In this document: piece after piece, positions 21,510-31,410 of the stretch
Layout of the letters: each line of letters opens with the position of its first letter
Numbering within the stretch: position 1 is the first letter of the stretch
Assembly (NCBI GenBank): GCA_964036315.1
Contig: OZ038517.1
Span: 19,642,886-19,706,885 of the forward strand
Source of the DNA: Acanthosepion esculentum
Taxonomy: Eukaryota; Mollusca; Cephalopoda; Sepiida; Sepiidae
Length of the DNA: 64,000 bases
Direction of reading: 5' to 3'
Translations under genes and position numbers: made by a program
The notes under the pieces: model-generated
Database searches by the model: none
Seen by the model: the letters and a program-made list of their open reading frames with translations, nothing else
Told to the model about the DNA's origin: nothing

Positions 21510-22303
21510 CCAGAGCGTACAACAGCAGAAAAGTTGTGATAAATATGAAAGATACTGAAAGGCCGAAACGTTGTAATAAATATGGCAACAAAGATGAGGA
21601 CAATAGTCCGAATAATGTAAATAGTGTACATAATACCTCATCTCAGAAATATAGACAGATACTAAAGGGCTGAATCGTTGTAATAAATATGGCAACAAAG
21701 ATGAGGACAATAGTCCGAATAATGTAAATAGTGTACATAATACCTCATCTCAGAAATATAGACAGATACTGAAAGGCCGAAACGTTGTAATAAATATGGC
21801 AACAAAGATGAGGACAATAGTCCGAATAATGTAAATAGTGTACATAATACCTCATCTCAGAAATATAGACAGATACTGAAAGGCCGAAACGTTGTAATAA
21901 ATATGGCAACAAAGATGAGGACAATAGTCCGAATAATGTAAATAGTGTACATAATACCTCATCTCAGAAATATAGGCAGATACTGAAAGGCCGAAACGTT
22001 GTAATAAATATGGCAACAAAGATGAGGACAATAGTCCGAATAATGTAAGTAGTGTACATAATACCTCATCTCAGAAATATAGACAGATACTGAAGGGCTG
22101 AATCGTTGTAATAAATATGGTGACAAAGATGAGGACAATAGTCCGAATAATGTAAATAGTGTACATAATACCTCATCTCAGAAATATAGACAGATACTGA
22201 AGGGCTGAATCGTTGTAATAAATATGGTGACAAAGATGAGGACAATAGTCCGAATAATGTAAATGGTGTACATAATGCCTCATCTTAGAAATATAGACAG
22301 ATA
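21510..22303 (-). repeat. 107-bp tandem array, 7 monomers
   Basis: 'gtacataatac' landmarks end at 21636, 21743, 21850, 21957, 22064, 22171 and 22278, exactly 107 bp apart each time. Same orientation as the array at 3.3 kb. Confidence 0.97.
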
Positions 22304-22449
22304 CCGTTTAAAATCAATTAATACCTTATCAGCATTTATTACTCACCGACATTCGGCTTCCTTCGTCCACCTCTCCTACAACCCATTCTTTCTACGATCA
22401 TCCAGGAAATCCGTGCGTGGCCTGTAAGTTTAGTTGTCTGCATAAAAAT

Positions 22450-22680
22450 ATCACGACACTCCCGATATATGATATTTTAAATGCTGATATTAGCCGTTTC
22501 ATTATGAAGAAACATTCTGAATTCATTGACCTAACAGCCAAACAGTTAAACTCGACTTCGCTCGGGCTGGGATCAAAGTGTAGTATCTGTTCTCAGATCA
22601 CTTGCTTTGTCGGCCTTTTCGCTGACAGTCTCACTTGATATTTGCCGGGTGTAGAGATTCGCCTTTGCGCTGGTGGTGTC
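22450..22680 (+). repeat. U2-snRNA-like repeat units
   Basis: 22568-22595 reads 'gatcaaagtgtagtatctg', matching the U2 5' region that carries the branch-site recognition GUAGUA. 22598-22645 has 'atcacttgctttgtcggcc' and 'cttttcgct', matching the very 5' end of U2. These are followed or preceded by the family's own 'attagccgtttcattatgaa' and 'cattgacctaacagcc' segments. A snRNA-derived repeat, not a functional U2 gene. Confidence 0.7.
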
Positions 22681-22682
22681 AT

Positions 22683-22815
22683 GGCTACGACTAGCTTGGA
22701 CCGGCCTGGACCAGCTATGACAAGCCAAGACTAGCTCTGACCACCTTAGACAAGCTAAGACAACCTATAACTATCTTAGACCAGCTTGGACAAGCTATGA
22801 CCAGCCAAGACCAGC
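22683..22815. repeat. ~10-bp minisatellite ('gaccagctta')
   Basis: About 13 degenerate copies of 'gacyagcttg/gacaagctat' in tandem. No coding signal. Confidence 0.85.
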
Positions 22816-22904
22816 GGCCCTGGTGAAAACACTCGGGTCCCCACGTTAAAAACCGACCTTGTGTCACAACCTGGCTCAGTGTGTGTGTGGGGGGGGGGGG
22901 GGTC

Positions 22905-23480
22905 AAGTAATTACCTGGATCAAAGTGTAGTATCTGTTCTCCTCATCTCAAATGGTAATGCTAATAGTCATTTCCTTAAAAGGAAGCATTTAGCATTCAT
23001 TGGCCGAGCAACCAGTTCTACACATGTTACACTTTTCTTCATTCTCTGGCTATTGAACATGGATCAAAGTGTAGTATCTGTTAAGTCACCCAGTGACTGG
23101 AACAGTCGTTTAGACTGCTCTTTGCTGTCGAACTCTCCGCCTCGGCGGAGAGGAACTCGGACGAGCCTTTGCCGCAAGGCAAAGTTTCGTCCGGGGAGGT
23201 AGACAGTCCCTAAACCCGTGGGCATATTTTTGGCTGAGCCCACGGGCTCGGTGATCCCACATTAAGCCGGCCTTATGCCACATGCGACGCGTGTGTGTGA
23301 GTGTGGGAGGTTGTTAAATATTAAGTGTAGTATCTGTTCTCCTCATCTCCAATAATAATATAAGCTGTTTCCTCATAAGGAAACATTCGGCATTCATTGA
23401 CCGAGCAACCAGATCTACTGTCAGTTAGAATTTCTAAAATCTTTCACTTAATACAATTTTTTTTCCTCAGGAAAATAGGT
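22905..23480 (+). repeat. U2-snRNA-like repeats with a hairpin-rich insert
   Basis: The U2-like block 'caaagtgtagtatctgttc' recurs at 22920 and 23062, and without its first bases at 23325. It is followed by 'ccttaaaaggaagcattt' and 'cattggccgagcaacc', the pattern of the minus-strand array at 38.4-39.2 kb. Between 23100 and 23285 the 'ccttgtgccacat' family is inserted or fused. It is unusually GC-rich, with hairpins such as ccgcctcggcgg, ttgccgcaaggcaa and cccgtgggc/gcccacggg. Confidence 0.7.
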
Positions 23481-23779
23481 TCCTCAAATCCACTAACCTT
23501 TTTGCTCTTTCCAGTACTGATTGGAGTTTCCTTCCTAGCCTTACGTTAGAGTTTCTGTCGAACGCCACCATCTTGGTTATGTTGGTATTTTCTCTTCGAC
23601 TTACATGTGCTATCCATTTTTTGTTGTTGCTGCTGTTGGAAGTCCTCAGATTTCTGTTATCTGGTACAGGTCTTTCTTCGTGATTCTGTAGCGCCAGTCC
23701 ACGAGTTTTGAAGAAGGATGGTATTCAATGAGACCTATACTGTTGAGACGCCTGAAACCATTGTAACCATGTGTCTGAG
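23481..23779. other. Unassigned sequence, no gene seen
   Basis: No recognisable element except the run-in to the short element at 23780. Contains 'ttttgaagaaggatggtatt' but no domain. Confidence 0.4.
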
Positions 23780-23960
23780 ATTGTGGTGCAATTTCAGGAT
23801 AAGAAATCAGAGAACCGAGTTCGAATTCCAGTCGGGTGCGTTGCCATTCACTCACTTACAAATATACTAGGGAAATGTACGAATCCATTTCTTCGTTCCC
23901 CGACTATGGGTTAAATAGTGGGTCCTATAGTCTTGGCTGGCAACCAATCTACAGCAAAGA
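23780..23960 (+). mobile_element. tRNA-like segment and body of the 5S/tRNA composite family
   Basis: B-box-like 'gagttcgaattcc' (23818) is followed by 'aaatgtacgaatccatttc' and 'cgactatgggttaaatag', the same body as at 2.6 and 10.05 kb. The A box is degenerate ('tggtgcaatttcaggataa'). Confidence 0.6.
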
Positions 23961-24127
23961 AAGAAACGGCAACCAACGACGGAGAAAATCTTCTGCCTGG
24001 CCAATCATGAAAGAGACATGACCGCCCAAGCAGTTTATCACAATGGCACTAAACTGACTGAATTGTACTGAGATATGGAAGAGAATTGTAGCTTATAACG
24101 CTTCATTCAGCTGAGAATAGTTTAGTA

Positions 24128-24200
24128 CAAAAATCTATCTATATAATACTAAAAGTCTGTGATTGCGTGTGTGATTGCCTGGTGCGTCCGTCCGGCACAT
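24128..24200 (+). mobile_element. Helitron-like 5' terminus
   Basis: 'tctatctatataatactaaa' followed by 'agtctgtgattgcgtg' has the form of a Helitron 5' end (starts TC, after an A). No matching 3' hairpin plus CTAG end was found nearby, so the copy looks truncated. Confidence 0.5.
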
Positions 24201-24206
24201 AATGAT

Positions 24207-24690
24207 TTAAGATAATCTGATTTAAGTGAATAAGATTTTAAAATACGATTTGTTTATACAGTTAATATTTTTATATTAACTTTCTTGAAACAGACAATTT
24301 TTTAAATTAAAATGTTTTTAAGTTAAAGACAGGCACAATGAGATCCCACTTTGCTGTTTCGTCCAGTTGTTTGTAGAGTAATCATTTATATTTCAGCTTT
24401 TTTTAAACAAACAATATTTTAAATATTTAAACAATATTTTAAAGTTAATCCGATTGATAAAATATTTTAAATGAATAAGATTTAAAAATACGAGTTGTTT
24501 ATACACTAAGTATTTTCATTTTAACTTTCTTGAAACAGAGAATTTTTTTAATTAAAATATTTTTAAGTTTAAGACAGACACAAAGAGATCCCGCTTTGCT
24601 GTTTAGTCCAGTTATTTGTAGAGAAATTATTTATATTTCAGCTTTCTTTAAACAAACAATATTTTAAATATTTAAAAAAATATTTTTTGG
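24207..24690. repeat. ~235-bp tandem duplication
   Basis: Two diverged direct copies (about 24207-24430 and 24437-24680) share 'ttaactttcttgaaacaga', 'gagatcccactttgctgttt' and 'atatttcagctttctttaaa'. The unit probably belongs to the interior of the Helitron-like element. Confidence 0.75.
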
Positions 24691-25013
24691 CATATTTAAA
24701 ATTATTTTCAAGTAAATATGATATAAAAATATTTTTTGGCATATGAAAAAATATTCAGTTAATCTGATTTAAAGTTCAAGTATATCCCGGAAATTCTATT
24801 TCCATTAAATGATGTAAAAAAAATCAGTAAAACATTAAACATGAACTTGTAAATCAGACCAATGATGACATGAATAAGTTTAAATATTTAGCTGAATCAA
24901 AATAAAATTAACTTTCATTTCAATGGAATGTTGAAATCAACTTCAATATTTTATAACATTAACCATCTGTTATCCAATGGGTCACAAGTTGTCTAGTAGA
25001 TACTATTATTGTG
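24691..25013. other. AT-rich sequence, no gene seen
   Basis: Contains a short direct repeat ('aaaatattttttggcatat' at about 24676 and 24725). Otherwise I see nothing in it. Confidence 0.5.
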
Positions 25014-25789
25014 GTTTAGACCAGTGGTCGCTAACCGGTAGTGCACAGACCACTGGTAGTCCGTGTAAAACTTTTGATGGTTTGCAAAAAAATTGGGACA
25101 TTATTTCAATTTTTATGAAGCTTCAAATTAAAAAATGACGAGTAACAAAACATATTATGGGTGGTATATATGTTTAAGACCTTGTGTAATCTCGAAATAA
25201 ACACGAGAACACAAGTACACAAATGTGACATCATCCGGCCATAGCATAACTTAACATGACTTGAAAAGTCAAGTTCAATAATTGTTACTGAATAGTGTCA
25301 TACCATTACTGTTGATAACTAGTTACTGGATGGTTTACTAGTATACTTTTCTACAAACATGGCATAGCAACGGAGTAATAGCGGGATCTTCAAGAATCGG
25401 CTTACGTACCAGATACAAATTCATAAGCATTCGTACTCGAAAACTATTTTTGCAGAATATTAAAAAAAAAAAAAAAACTTGAATAAACTTCAAATTTTCA
25501 ATTTGTTTTATTTAAATAATTACACTATAACTTTGTTACCTTTTAATGGGTGAATTTCATATTACAGTAGAATCCCTGACAACCGGACTTTTGGATATGA
25601 GGAATTCGTTACAAAGTCCGGATATGAGTAGTTATATTTAGATTAAAATAAAAGAACTGAAATCAGGTTTAACATTTCTTTTCAATGTTTTATAGTAAAC
25701 AAAATAAGCTAATGGCGAGTGAAATATAACGGAATTGATTTTAAGGAAAAAGAAATAAATTATGTAATGTTAATGAAAATTCATTAAAT

Positions 25790-26235
25790 TAAGTATGCCA
25801 CGTATGCAGAACAAATAATGTAACGAGGATTTTATAATCGCTGTTGCATGATGATTCTTTCTCTTCTAATGGCATTCTCAACTTTTTCCGCATTTCGTTT
25901 TGCTTTTGTTCTTGAAATTTTTTAAACGAAAGACACTTTTTAATTCTGCGTGCGTTATTGCAATCGTCAAAGCTGAATGCTGGCTTTCTTTCCATAAAAC
26001 TGACAACCTTTTCAATAGCTTTTTGAATTTCAGACCAGGTTTCATCACAATCATGTTTTTATTTCCTTGTTCATTGTGACAGTGTGAACGTTGGAAAATA
26101 GTTTCTTTGGAAGATTTTATATCATACAATGTTGACTTTCCTGTGTTGAACTCAGCCATTAGTTACAATGAACTTTCACCAGCGTCTAGTCTGTTTAAAA
26201 TTTCCACTTTTTCCGAATACTCCAAAGTTTCCTCT
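25790..26235 (-). pseudogene. Decayed pogo/CENP-B-type HTH transposase N-terminus
   Basis: The minus strand reads 'EKVEILNRLDAGESSL', a stop, then 'MAEFNTGKSTLYDIKSSKE'. This is the hallmark of the N-terminal psq-type HTH of pogo/Tigger transposases and CENP-B relatives (EKVEILxRLDxGES...FxVGKSTIYDIKKxxE). After about 50 codons, homology fades through 'FQRSHCHNEQGNKNMIVMK'. The CENP-B DNA-binding domain 2 and the DDE domain are not recognisable. A stop and at least one frameshift show that it is inactive. Confidence 0.85.
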
Positions 26236-26376
26236 TATTCCTATCATCTTTTGCACCAATACAAGAGTTTAGGGTGAAATAAGCATAAGCAATTATCCAA
26301 AGCAAATTTCCTGAAAAACAGAAATTTCAAATCAGTTTAATATCACCAAAATTGTTCAAATATACACATCAAAATC

Positions 26377-27012
26377 ATCTCCGGGTATGCAGGATTCCGG
26401 ATAGAAGGTACTCCGAATATAAGGGATTACGTTTAGAGGGATTCCGGATATTAGGGATTACGTATATGAGGGATTCCGGATATAAGGGATTACGTATATG
26501 AGGGATTCCGGATATTAGGGATTACATATATGAGGGATTCCGGATATAAGGGATTACGTATATGAGGGATTCCGGATATATGGGATTACGTATATGAGGG
26601 ATTCCGGATATTAGGGATTACGTATATGAGGGATTCCATATATAAGGGATTACGTATATGAGGGATTCCGGATATTAGGGATTACGTATATGAGGGATTC
26701 CGGATATAAGGGATTACGTATATGAGGGATTCCGGATATAAGGGATTACGTATATGAGTGATTCCGGATATAAGGGATTACGGATATGAGGGATTCCGGA
26801 TATAAGGGATTACGTATATGGGGGATTCCGGATATAAGGGATTACGTATATGAGGGATTCCGGATATAAGGGATTACGTATATGAGGGATTCCGGATATA
26901 AGGGATTACGTATATGAGGGATTCCGGATATTAGGGATTACGTATATGAGGGATTCCGGATATAAGGGATTACGAATATGAGGGATTCCGGATATAAGGG
27001 ATTACGTATATG
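26377..27012. repeat. 32-bp minisatellite inside the pogo-like element, ~20 copies
   Basis: Alternating halves 'gggattccggatataa' and 'gggattacgtatatga' repeat with very little divergence and end in the element's right TIR. The halves resemble the subterminal sequence at the left end ('ccggacttttggatatgagg', 25581-25600), so the array probably grew from transposon subterminal DNA. Confidence 0.95.
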
Positions 27013-27163
27013 GGGGATTCTACTGTAATAAAATAAGTTTTCCGATTATTATTATGTAAATGTATTTCTCTTTTCTTTTTTTCTTTTTCTAAATTCGAAT
27101 TAATGGGCGGACAAATTTAAAATTATATATTTAGTGGTCCGGTTCGTGACCGCTGGTTTAGAC

Positions 27164-27420
27164 GAGGATTGTTCTTTAGTCAATCTCCAACAAGGTGGTT
27201 TACTTTGAAATATTACATTTCATGTGGCACAAGGCTAAAAAGGGGAGTGTGGAAAGGCTTTTCATCACTGATTATTTTACACCTAATCCAACACATACCA
27301 TAACACCGCATTTTCACAGGGTTCCTACTAAAGCACCCATGACATAAAACTACCCCAGAAATCTCACAGCTTATTATGTTTCTCTTGCCTACTCCCTTTA
27401 CGGTAAGCTCCATTTAAATA
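27164..27420. other. Unassigned sequence, no gene seen
   Basis: Contains 'catgtggcacaaggctaaaa' (27221), related to the conserved block beside the tRNA-like triplets at 60.05 kb. Otherwise nothing recognised. Confidence 0.4.
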
Positions 27421-29309
27421 GTATGATCACTGAAGTTAAGCAATATCGAGTCTGATCAGTATCTGGATGGGTGACTGCTTGTGAATACCAGGTGCTGTAA
27501 GCTTTGATGTGCAGATGGCATAAAGTATAATGGCTCGGAATTTAGTAAAGGCTTACGGTCACATCAGGTTGAAACATCGGTTCCTGTATGATCACTGAAG
27601 TTAAGCAATGTTGAGCCTGGTCAGTATCTGGATGGGTGACTGCTTGTGAATACCAGGTGCTGTAAGCTTTGATGTGCAGGTGGCATAAAGGATAATGGCT
27701 CGGAATTTAGTAAAGGCTTACGGTCACATCAGGTTAAAACATCGGTTCCTGTATGATCACTGAAGTTAAGCAATGTTGAGCCTGGTCAGTATCTGGATGG
27801 GTGACTGCTTGTGAATACCAGGTGCTGTAAGCTTTGATGTGCAGGTGGCATAAAGGATAATAGCTCGGAATTTAGTAAAGGCTTACGGTCACATCAGGTT
27901 GAAACATCGGTTCCTGTATGATCACTGAAGTTAAGCAATGTTGAGCCTGGTCAGTATCTGGATGGGTGACTGCTTGTGAATACCAGGTGCTTTAAGCTTA
28001 GATGTGCAGGTGGCATAAAGGATAATGGTTTTGATATTTCGTAAAGGCATACGGTCACATCAAGTTTAAACATCGGTTCCTGTATGATCACTGAAGTTAA
28101 GCAATGTTGAGCCTGGTCAGTATCTGGATGGGTGACTGCTTGTGAATACCAGGTGCTTTAAGCTTAGATGTGCAGGTGGCATAAAGGATAATGGTTTTGA
28201 TATTTCGTAAAGGCATACGGTCACATCAAGTTTAAACATCGGTTCCTGTATGATCACTGAAGTTAAGCAATGTTGAGCCTGGTCAGTATCTGGATGGGTG
28301 ACTGCTTGTGAATACCAGGTGCTTTAAGCTTAGATGTGCAGGTGGCATAAAGGATAATGGTTTTGATATTTCGTAAAGGCATACGGTCACATCAAGTTTA
28401 AACATCGGTTCCTGTATGATCACTGAAGTTAAGCAATATCGAGTCTGATCAGTATCTGGATGGGTGACTGCTTGTGAATACCAGGTGCTGTAAGCTTTGA
28501 TGTGCAGGTGGCATAAAGGATAATGGCTCGGAATTTAGTAAACGCTTACGGTCACATCAGGTTGAAACATCGGTTCCTGTATGATCACTGAAGTTAAGCA
28601 ATGTTGAGCCTTGTCAGTACCTAGATGGGTGACAACTTTTGAATACCAGGTGCTTAGATGTGCAGGTGGCATAAAGGATAATGGCTCGGAAATTAGTAAA
28701 GGCTTACGGTCGCATCATGTTGAAACATCGGTTCCTGTATGATCACTGAAGTTAAGCAATGTTGAGCCTGGTCAGTACCTGGATAGGTGACTGCTTGTGA
28801 ATACCAGGTGCTTTAAGCTTTGATGTGCAGGTGGCATAAAGGATAATAGCTCGGAATTTAGTAAAGGCTTACGGTCACATCAGGTTGAAACATCGGTTCC
28901 TGTATGATCACTGAAGTTAAGCAATGTTGAGCCTGGTCAGTATCTGGATGGGTGACTGCTTGTGAATACCAGGTGCTTTAAGCTTAGATGTGCAGGTGGC
29001 ATAAAGGATAATGGTTTTGATATTTCGTACAGGCATACGGTCACATCAAGTTTAAACATCGGTTCCTGTATGATCACTGAAGTTAAGCAATGTTGAGCCT
29101 GATCAGTACCTAGATGGGTGACAGCTTTTGAATACCAGGTGCTTAGATGTCCATGTGGCATAAAGGATAATGGCTCGGAAATTAGTAAAGGCTTACGGTC
29201 GCATCACGTTTAAACATCGGTTCCTGTATGATCACTGAAGTTAAGCAATGTCGAGCCTGGTCTGTACCTGGATGGGTGACTGCTTGTAAGTACCAGGTGC
29301 TATAAGCAT
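27421..29309 (+). repeat. Tandem array of 12 5S-rRNA-like units, ~165-bp period
   Basis: Complete 5S-like units start at 27551, 27716, 27881, 28047, 28213, 28379, 28544, 28702, 28867, 29033 and 29191. A 5'-truncated unit occupies 27421-27505. Each ~120-bp unit follows 5S rRNA from 'gcttacggtcacatca' through 'gatcactgaagttaagcaa' (A box), 'gtcagtatctggatgggtga' (intermediate element and C box) to 'ataccaggtgctgtaagctt'. A ~46-bp spacer separates units. Differences from metazoan 5S (e.g. AAGTTAAGCAATGTTGAGCC in place of AAGCTAAGCAGGGTCGGGCC) suggest pseudogenes or an amplified 5S-derived short element. Functional 5S genes cannot be ruled out. Period 165-166 bp, with two units of 158. Confidence 0.85.
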
Positions 29310-29770
29310 AGCTGTTCGGGCGGTGCATTGGTTCTTTTAATGTACTGAAATATCTGGCAAGTGACATTTTTAATAAACGCAGATGTAACCCTGAAGGGAG
29401 TTTGTTTTTTGTGGAGAGAATTTAGCAGATAGTTTATGGCCCCATGGTGGCAACTACTCCAACGATAAATGTAAACACATGATTTTTTTATTTTTAGTCA
29501 TGATACTTCAGTGATCACAGTAAAAACAAAAACCACAAGAAGATATACGAGTTGAGGTCTCGGTTGAGCTTAAGACCTAATAGGCGATCAAGTCACGAGG
29601 TCTCCCTGAGGGAACATACGTTCATCGTGATCGACGAAAAATCCCCTTTCTTTTTATTTCAATAAGTGGGGAAAATTGAGCATGAACTTGAGTCGTATGC
29701 ATATTTCATGGCCTTCTTTACTCAGATGTCAAATATACGCGATGAAACTTCTGTATACATTCTGGCCTTT
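29310..29770. other. Unassigned sequence, no gene seen
   Basis: Follows the last 5S-like unit. Mixed composition with no domain, RNA or transposon end that I recognise. Confidence 0.5.
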
Positions 29771-29776
29771 GAAACA

Positions 29777-30105
29777 CAGGGTGCGATGGATAAATTGTCG
29801 TCTAAATGATGCCAAAATGGAAAATAACGCTGACATGTCATTTTAACAGATATGCAAAGTGCAATCGGTAAAGTTGTCGTCTAAATGACGCAGAAACGAA
29901 AATAACGCTGGCATCTCATTTGAACAGATATACAGGGTGCGATGGATAAATTGTCGTCTAAATGACGCCAAAATGAAAAATAAATGACATCTCATTTTAA
30001 CAGATATACAGGGTGCGATGGATAAATTGTCGTCTAAATGATGTAAAAAAACAAAAAAATTAAAATAGCAATGACATCTCATTTTAACAGATATTTATCA
30101 AAATG
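29777..30105. repeat. Tandem copies of a mariner terminal region, ~4 units of ~77 bp
   Basis: Each unit contains 'cagggtgcgatggataaa', 'ttgtcgtctaaatga' and 'tgacatctcattttaacaga'. The first part has the form of a mariner/IS630 terminal inverted repeat and lies at the 3' side of the mariner remnant that follows. Frames open on the minus strand are by-products. Confidence 0.7.
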
Positions 30106-30119
30106 ACACAAGAATATCT

Positions 30120-30880
30120 TGAAAAACCATAGAGTAAAGGTATTCAATAAAATCGCCCTTGACCTCAACCATGGCCTCCAGTCGACTTCGGAATCTCCTG
30201 TAACTCTTCCGTACGGTCTCCTTGTTTAAGTTGCTGAATGCTACCATAATCCTTGCTTTCAGTGCATCTTGGTGTCACAAGGAATTTTGTTATTCTCTAT
30301 ATCAACTGCGCCCCACACATAATAAGCAAGGGGGTTGCAGTTTAGGGAGTTAGGTAGCAAGATGTAAGGAGCGTTAAGGTCGCAGAAATTGTCTGACAGC
30401 TATGACTAGGTTCTCCTCCTTGTGTGGCATGGTGCAGAGCCCTGTTGCCAGACAGAGGGTCTTCCAGTAGCCACGCACTTGACCCAGGGCAGCACTACCT
30501 CGTCAAGGCACTTGATGTAGGTCTCCGTGTTGAGTCAGAGGCTCTGTGGGAAGATGAATGGAATAATAACGTCGCCATCACTAGTGGTCACTCGAAACAC
30601 CTTCATAATCACCATTAGACTCATCTAACTCTTTCTGAATCCTCCGCACAGTCATCAGATTGACACCCAAACATTTTGAAATGTTCGTATTGGGGCTCAC
30701 GGCGTGAATACCAAGCAATATGCCGTTTCCAAATTTCTAGTGGAGTGAATTGCGTCGTGGTGCTCTTTTTTCTCACAGACAATGCCCAACTGACCCTACT
30801 ATACTGTACAGCCGACAAAATCAAAAAACAATACGCATGCGCGAAATTGAAAAATATATAATGGCGACATCGCATACTGA
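30120..30880 (-). pseudogene. Decayed mariner-like transposase
   Basis: Minus-strand segments in order give 'LGVNLMTVRRIQKELDES' (about 30675-30620), then broken sequence corresponding to the catalytic core, 'GLCTMPHKEENL' (about 30440-30405) in the place of the second aspartate region (usually a QQDxAPCH-type motif), and 'ALKARIMVAFSNLNKETVRK' followed by 'RRFRSRLEAMVE' (30270-30155). The C-terminal part is well kept and matches mariner/IS630 transposases of the 'NLNKETVRKxxRRFRSRLEA' type. Multiple stops and frameshifts make it inactive. Confidence 0.75.
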
Positions 30881-30984
30881 AGAAAGCCGATATAGAAACG
30901 TACGAGTGTGAACCGCAAGGTTAATTTGTTTTTAAATGCTCACCATGCAGTCTTAAACATTCTCTGCTGGCATGAAGTAGAAAT

Positions 30985-31410
30985 ATTATATCGAATCAAT
31001 TGCTAAGTCTACTGCTAGGAAAGTCGGTTCACTGTGTCGTGCTGGACAAGTTTTCTCTCCTAAGTTTATCTTAAATATAATAAGTCTACCATTCGTTCTT
31101 GATTCGAATATTGCTACCGTATTTCGTCTGGTGCCCCTGCTATGTATTTAGAGATTCTTGATAAAACCCAAAGAAGAAAGATTCAGCGTTATTGGCGCTG
31201 TCTTGGCAGCTTGTCTTCAGTCACTTTCCCACCGCCGTAAAGTATCTTCCCTGTACCTTTTCGATAAATATTTCATGGTAATTGTTCTAATGGGCTTTTC
31301 GCTATGGTAGTTTGACTTCATGAATTTAAGCGCAGTACAAGATTGGTGCAAGATTTGAACAATTCACAGTTGAAATGGTTAGATGGAACCGTAAGTTCTA
31401 TTCTACCGCT
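30985..31410 (+). pseudogene. LINE reverse-transcriptase C-terminal remnant
   Basis: Plus-strand frames read 'KSTARKVGSLCRAGQVFSPK' then, after frameshifts, 'IATVFRLVP', 'LEILDKTQRRK', 'SHRRKVSSLYLFDKYF'. This follows the region after the RT catalytic core of Jockey/CR1-type LINEs (KVGxLxRxxxFFSPxxLLxLYKSxxRP...RLQRRA...LxHRRxVASLxLFYRY). Upstream RT motifs are absent and several stops are present. The ORF end 'LWNSLPAS' continues into the tandem array that follows. Confidence 0.75.

Larger units (their letters stand above)
25565..27025 (-). mobile_element. pogo-like transposon nested in the hAT element
   Basis: The ends are CAGTAGAATCCC (25565) and GGGATTCTACTG (ending 27025), flanked by TA. 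The interior holds a decayed CENP-B-type HTH ORF on the minus strand and a 32-bp minisatellite reaching to the right terminus. TA duplication, short CAGT-type TIRs and the HTH place it in the pogo/Tigger branch of Tc1-mariner. Confidence 0.85.
25022..27155. mobile_element. hAT-like element with perfect 8-bp target duplication
   Basis: The ends are CAGTGGTCGCTAACCGG (25022) and CCGGTTCGTGACCGCTG (ending 27155), which are imperfect inverted repeats. They are flanked by an identical 8-mer GTTTAGAC at 25014-25021 and 27156-27163. Eight-base duplications and CAG-type ends fit the hAT superfamily. No hAT transposase is visible. Without the nested pogo-like insertion the element is about 670 bp, so it is a non-autonomous copy. 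Confidence 0.85.

Noticed and set aside
22560..22650. Functional U2 snRNA gene
   Set aside because: Only the 5' ~45 nt are recognisable, blocks are out of order, and the Sm site and 3' stem-loops are missing.
24128..25013. Complete Helitron from 24128 to 25013
   Set aside because: The 5' end fits, but I could not find the GC hairpin and CTAG 3' end, so only the 5' terminus is reported.
27421..29309. Functional 5S rRNA gene cluster
   Set aside because: Not asserted as genes. The sequence departs from typical metazoan 5S in the A-box region, and 5S-headed short elements occur in the same window. Kept as 5S-like units.
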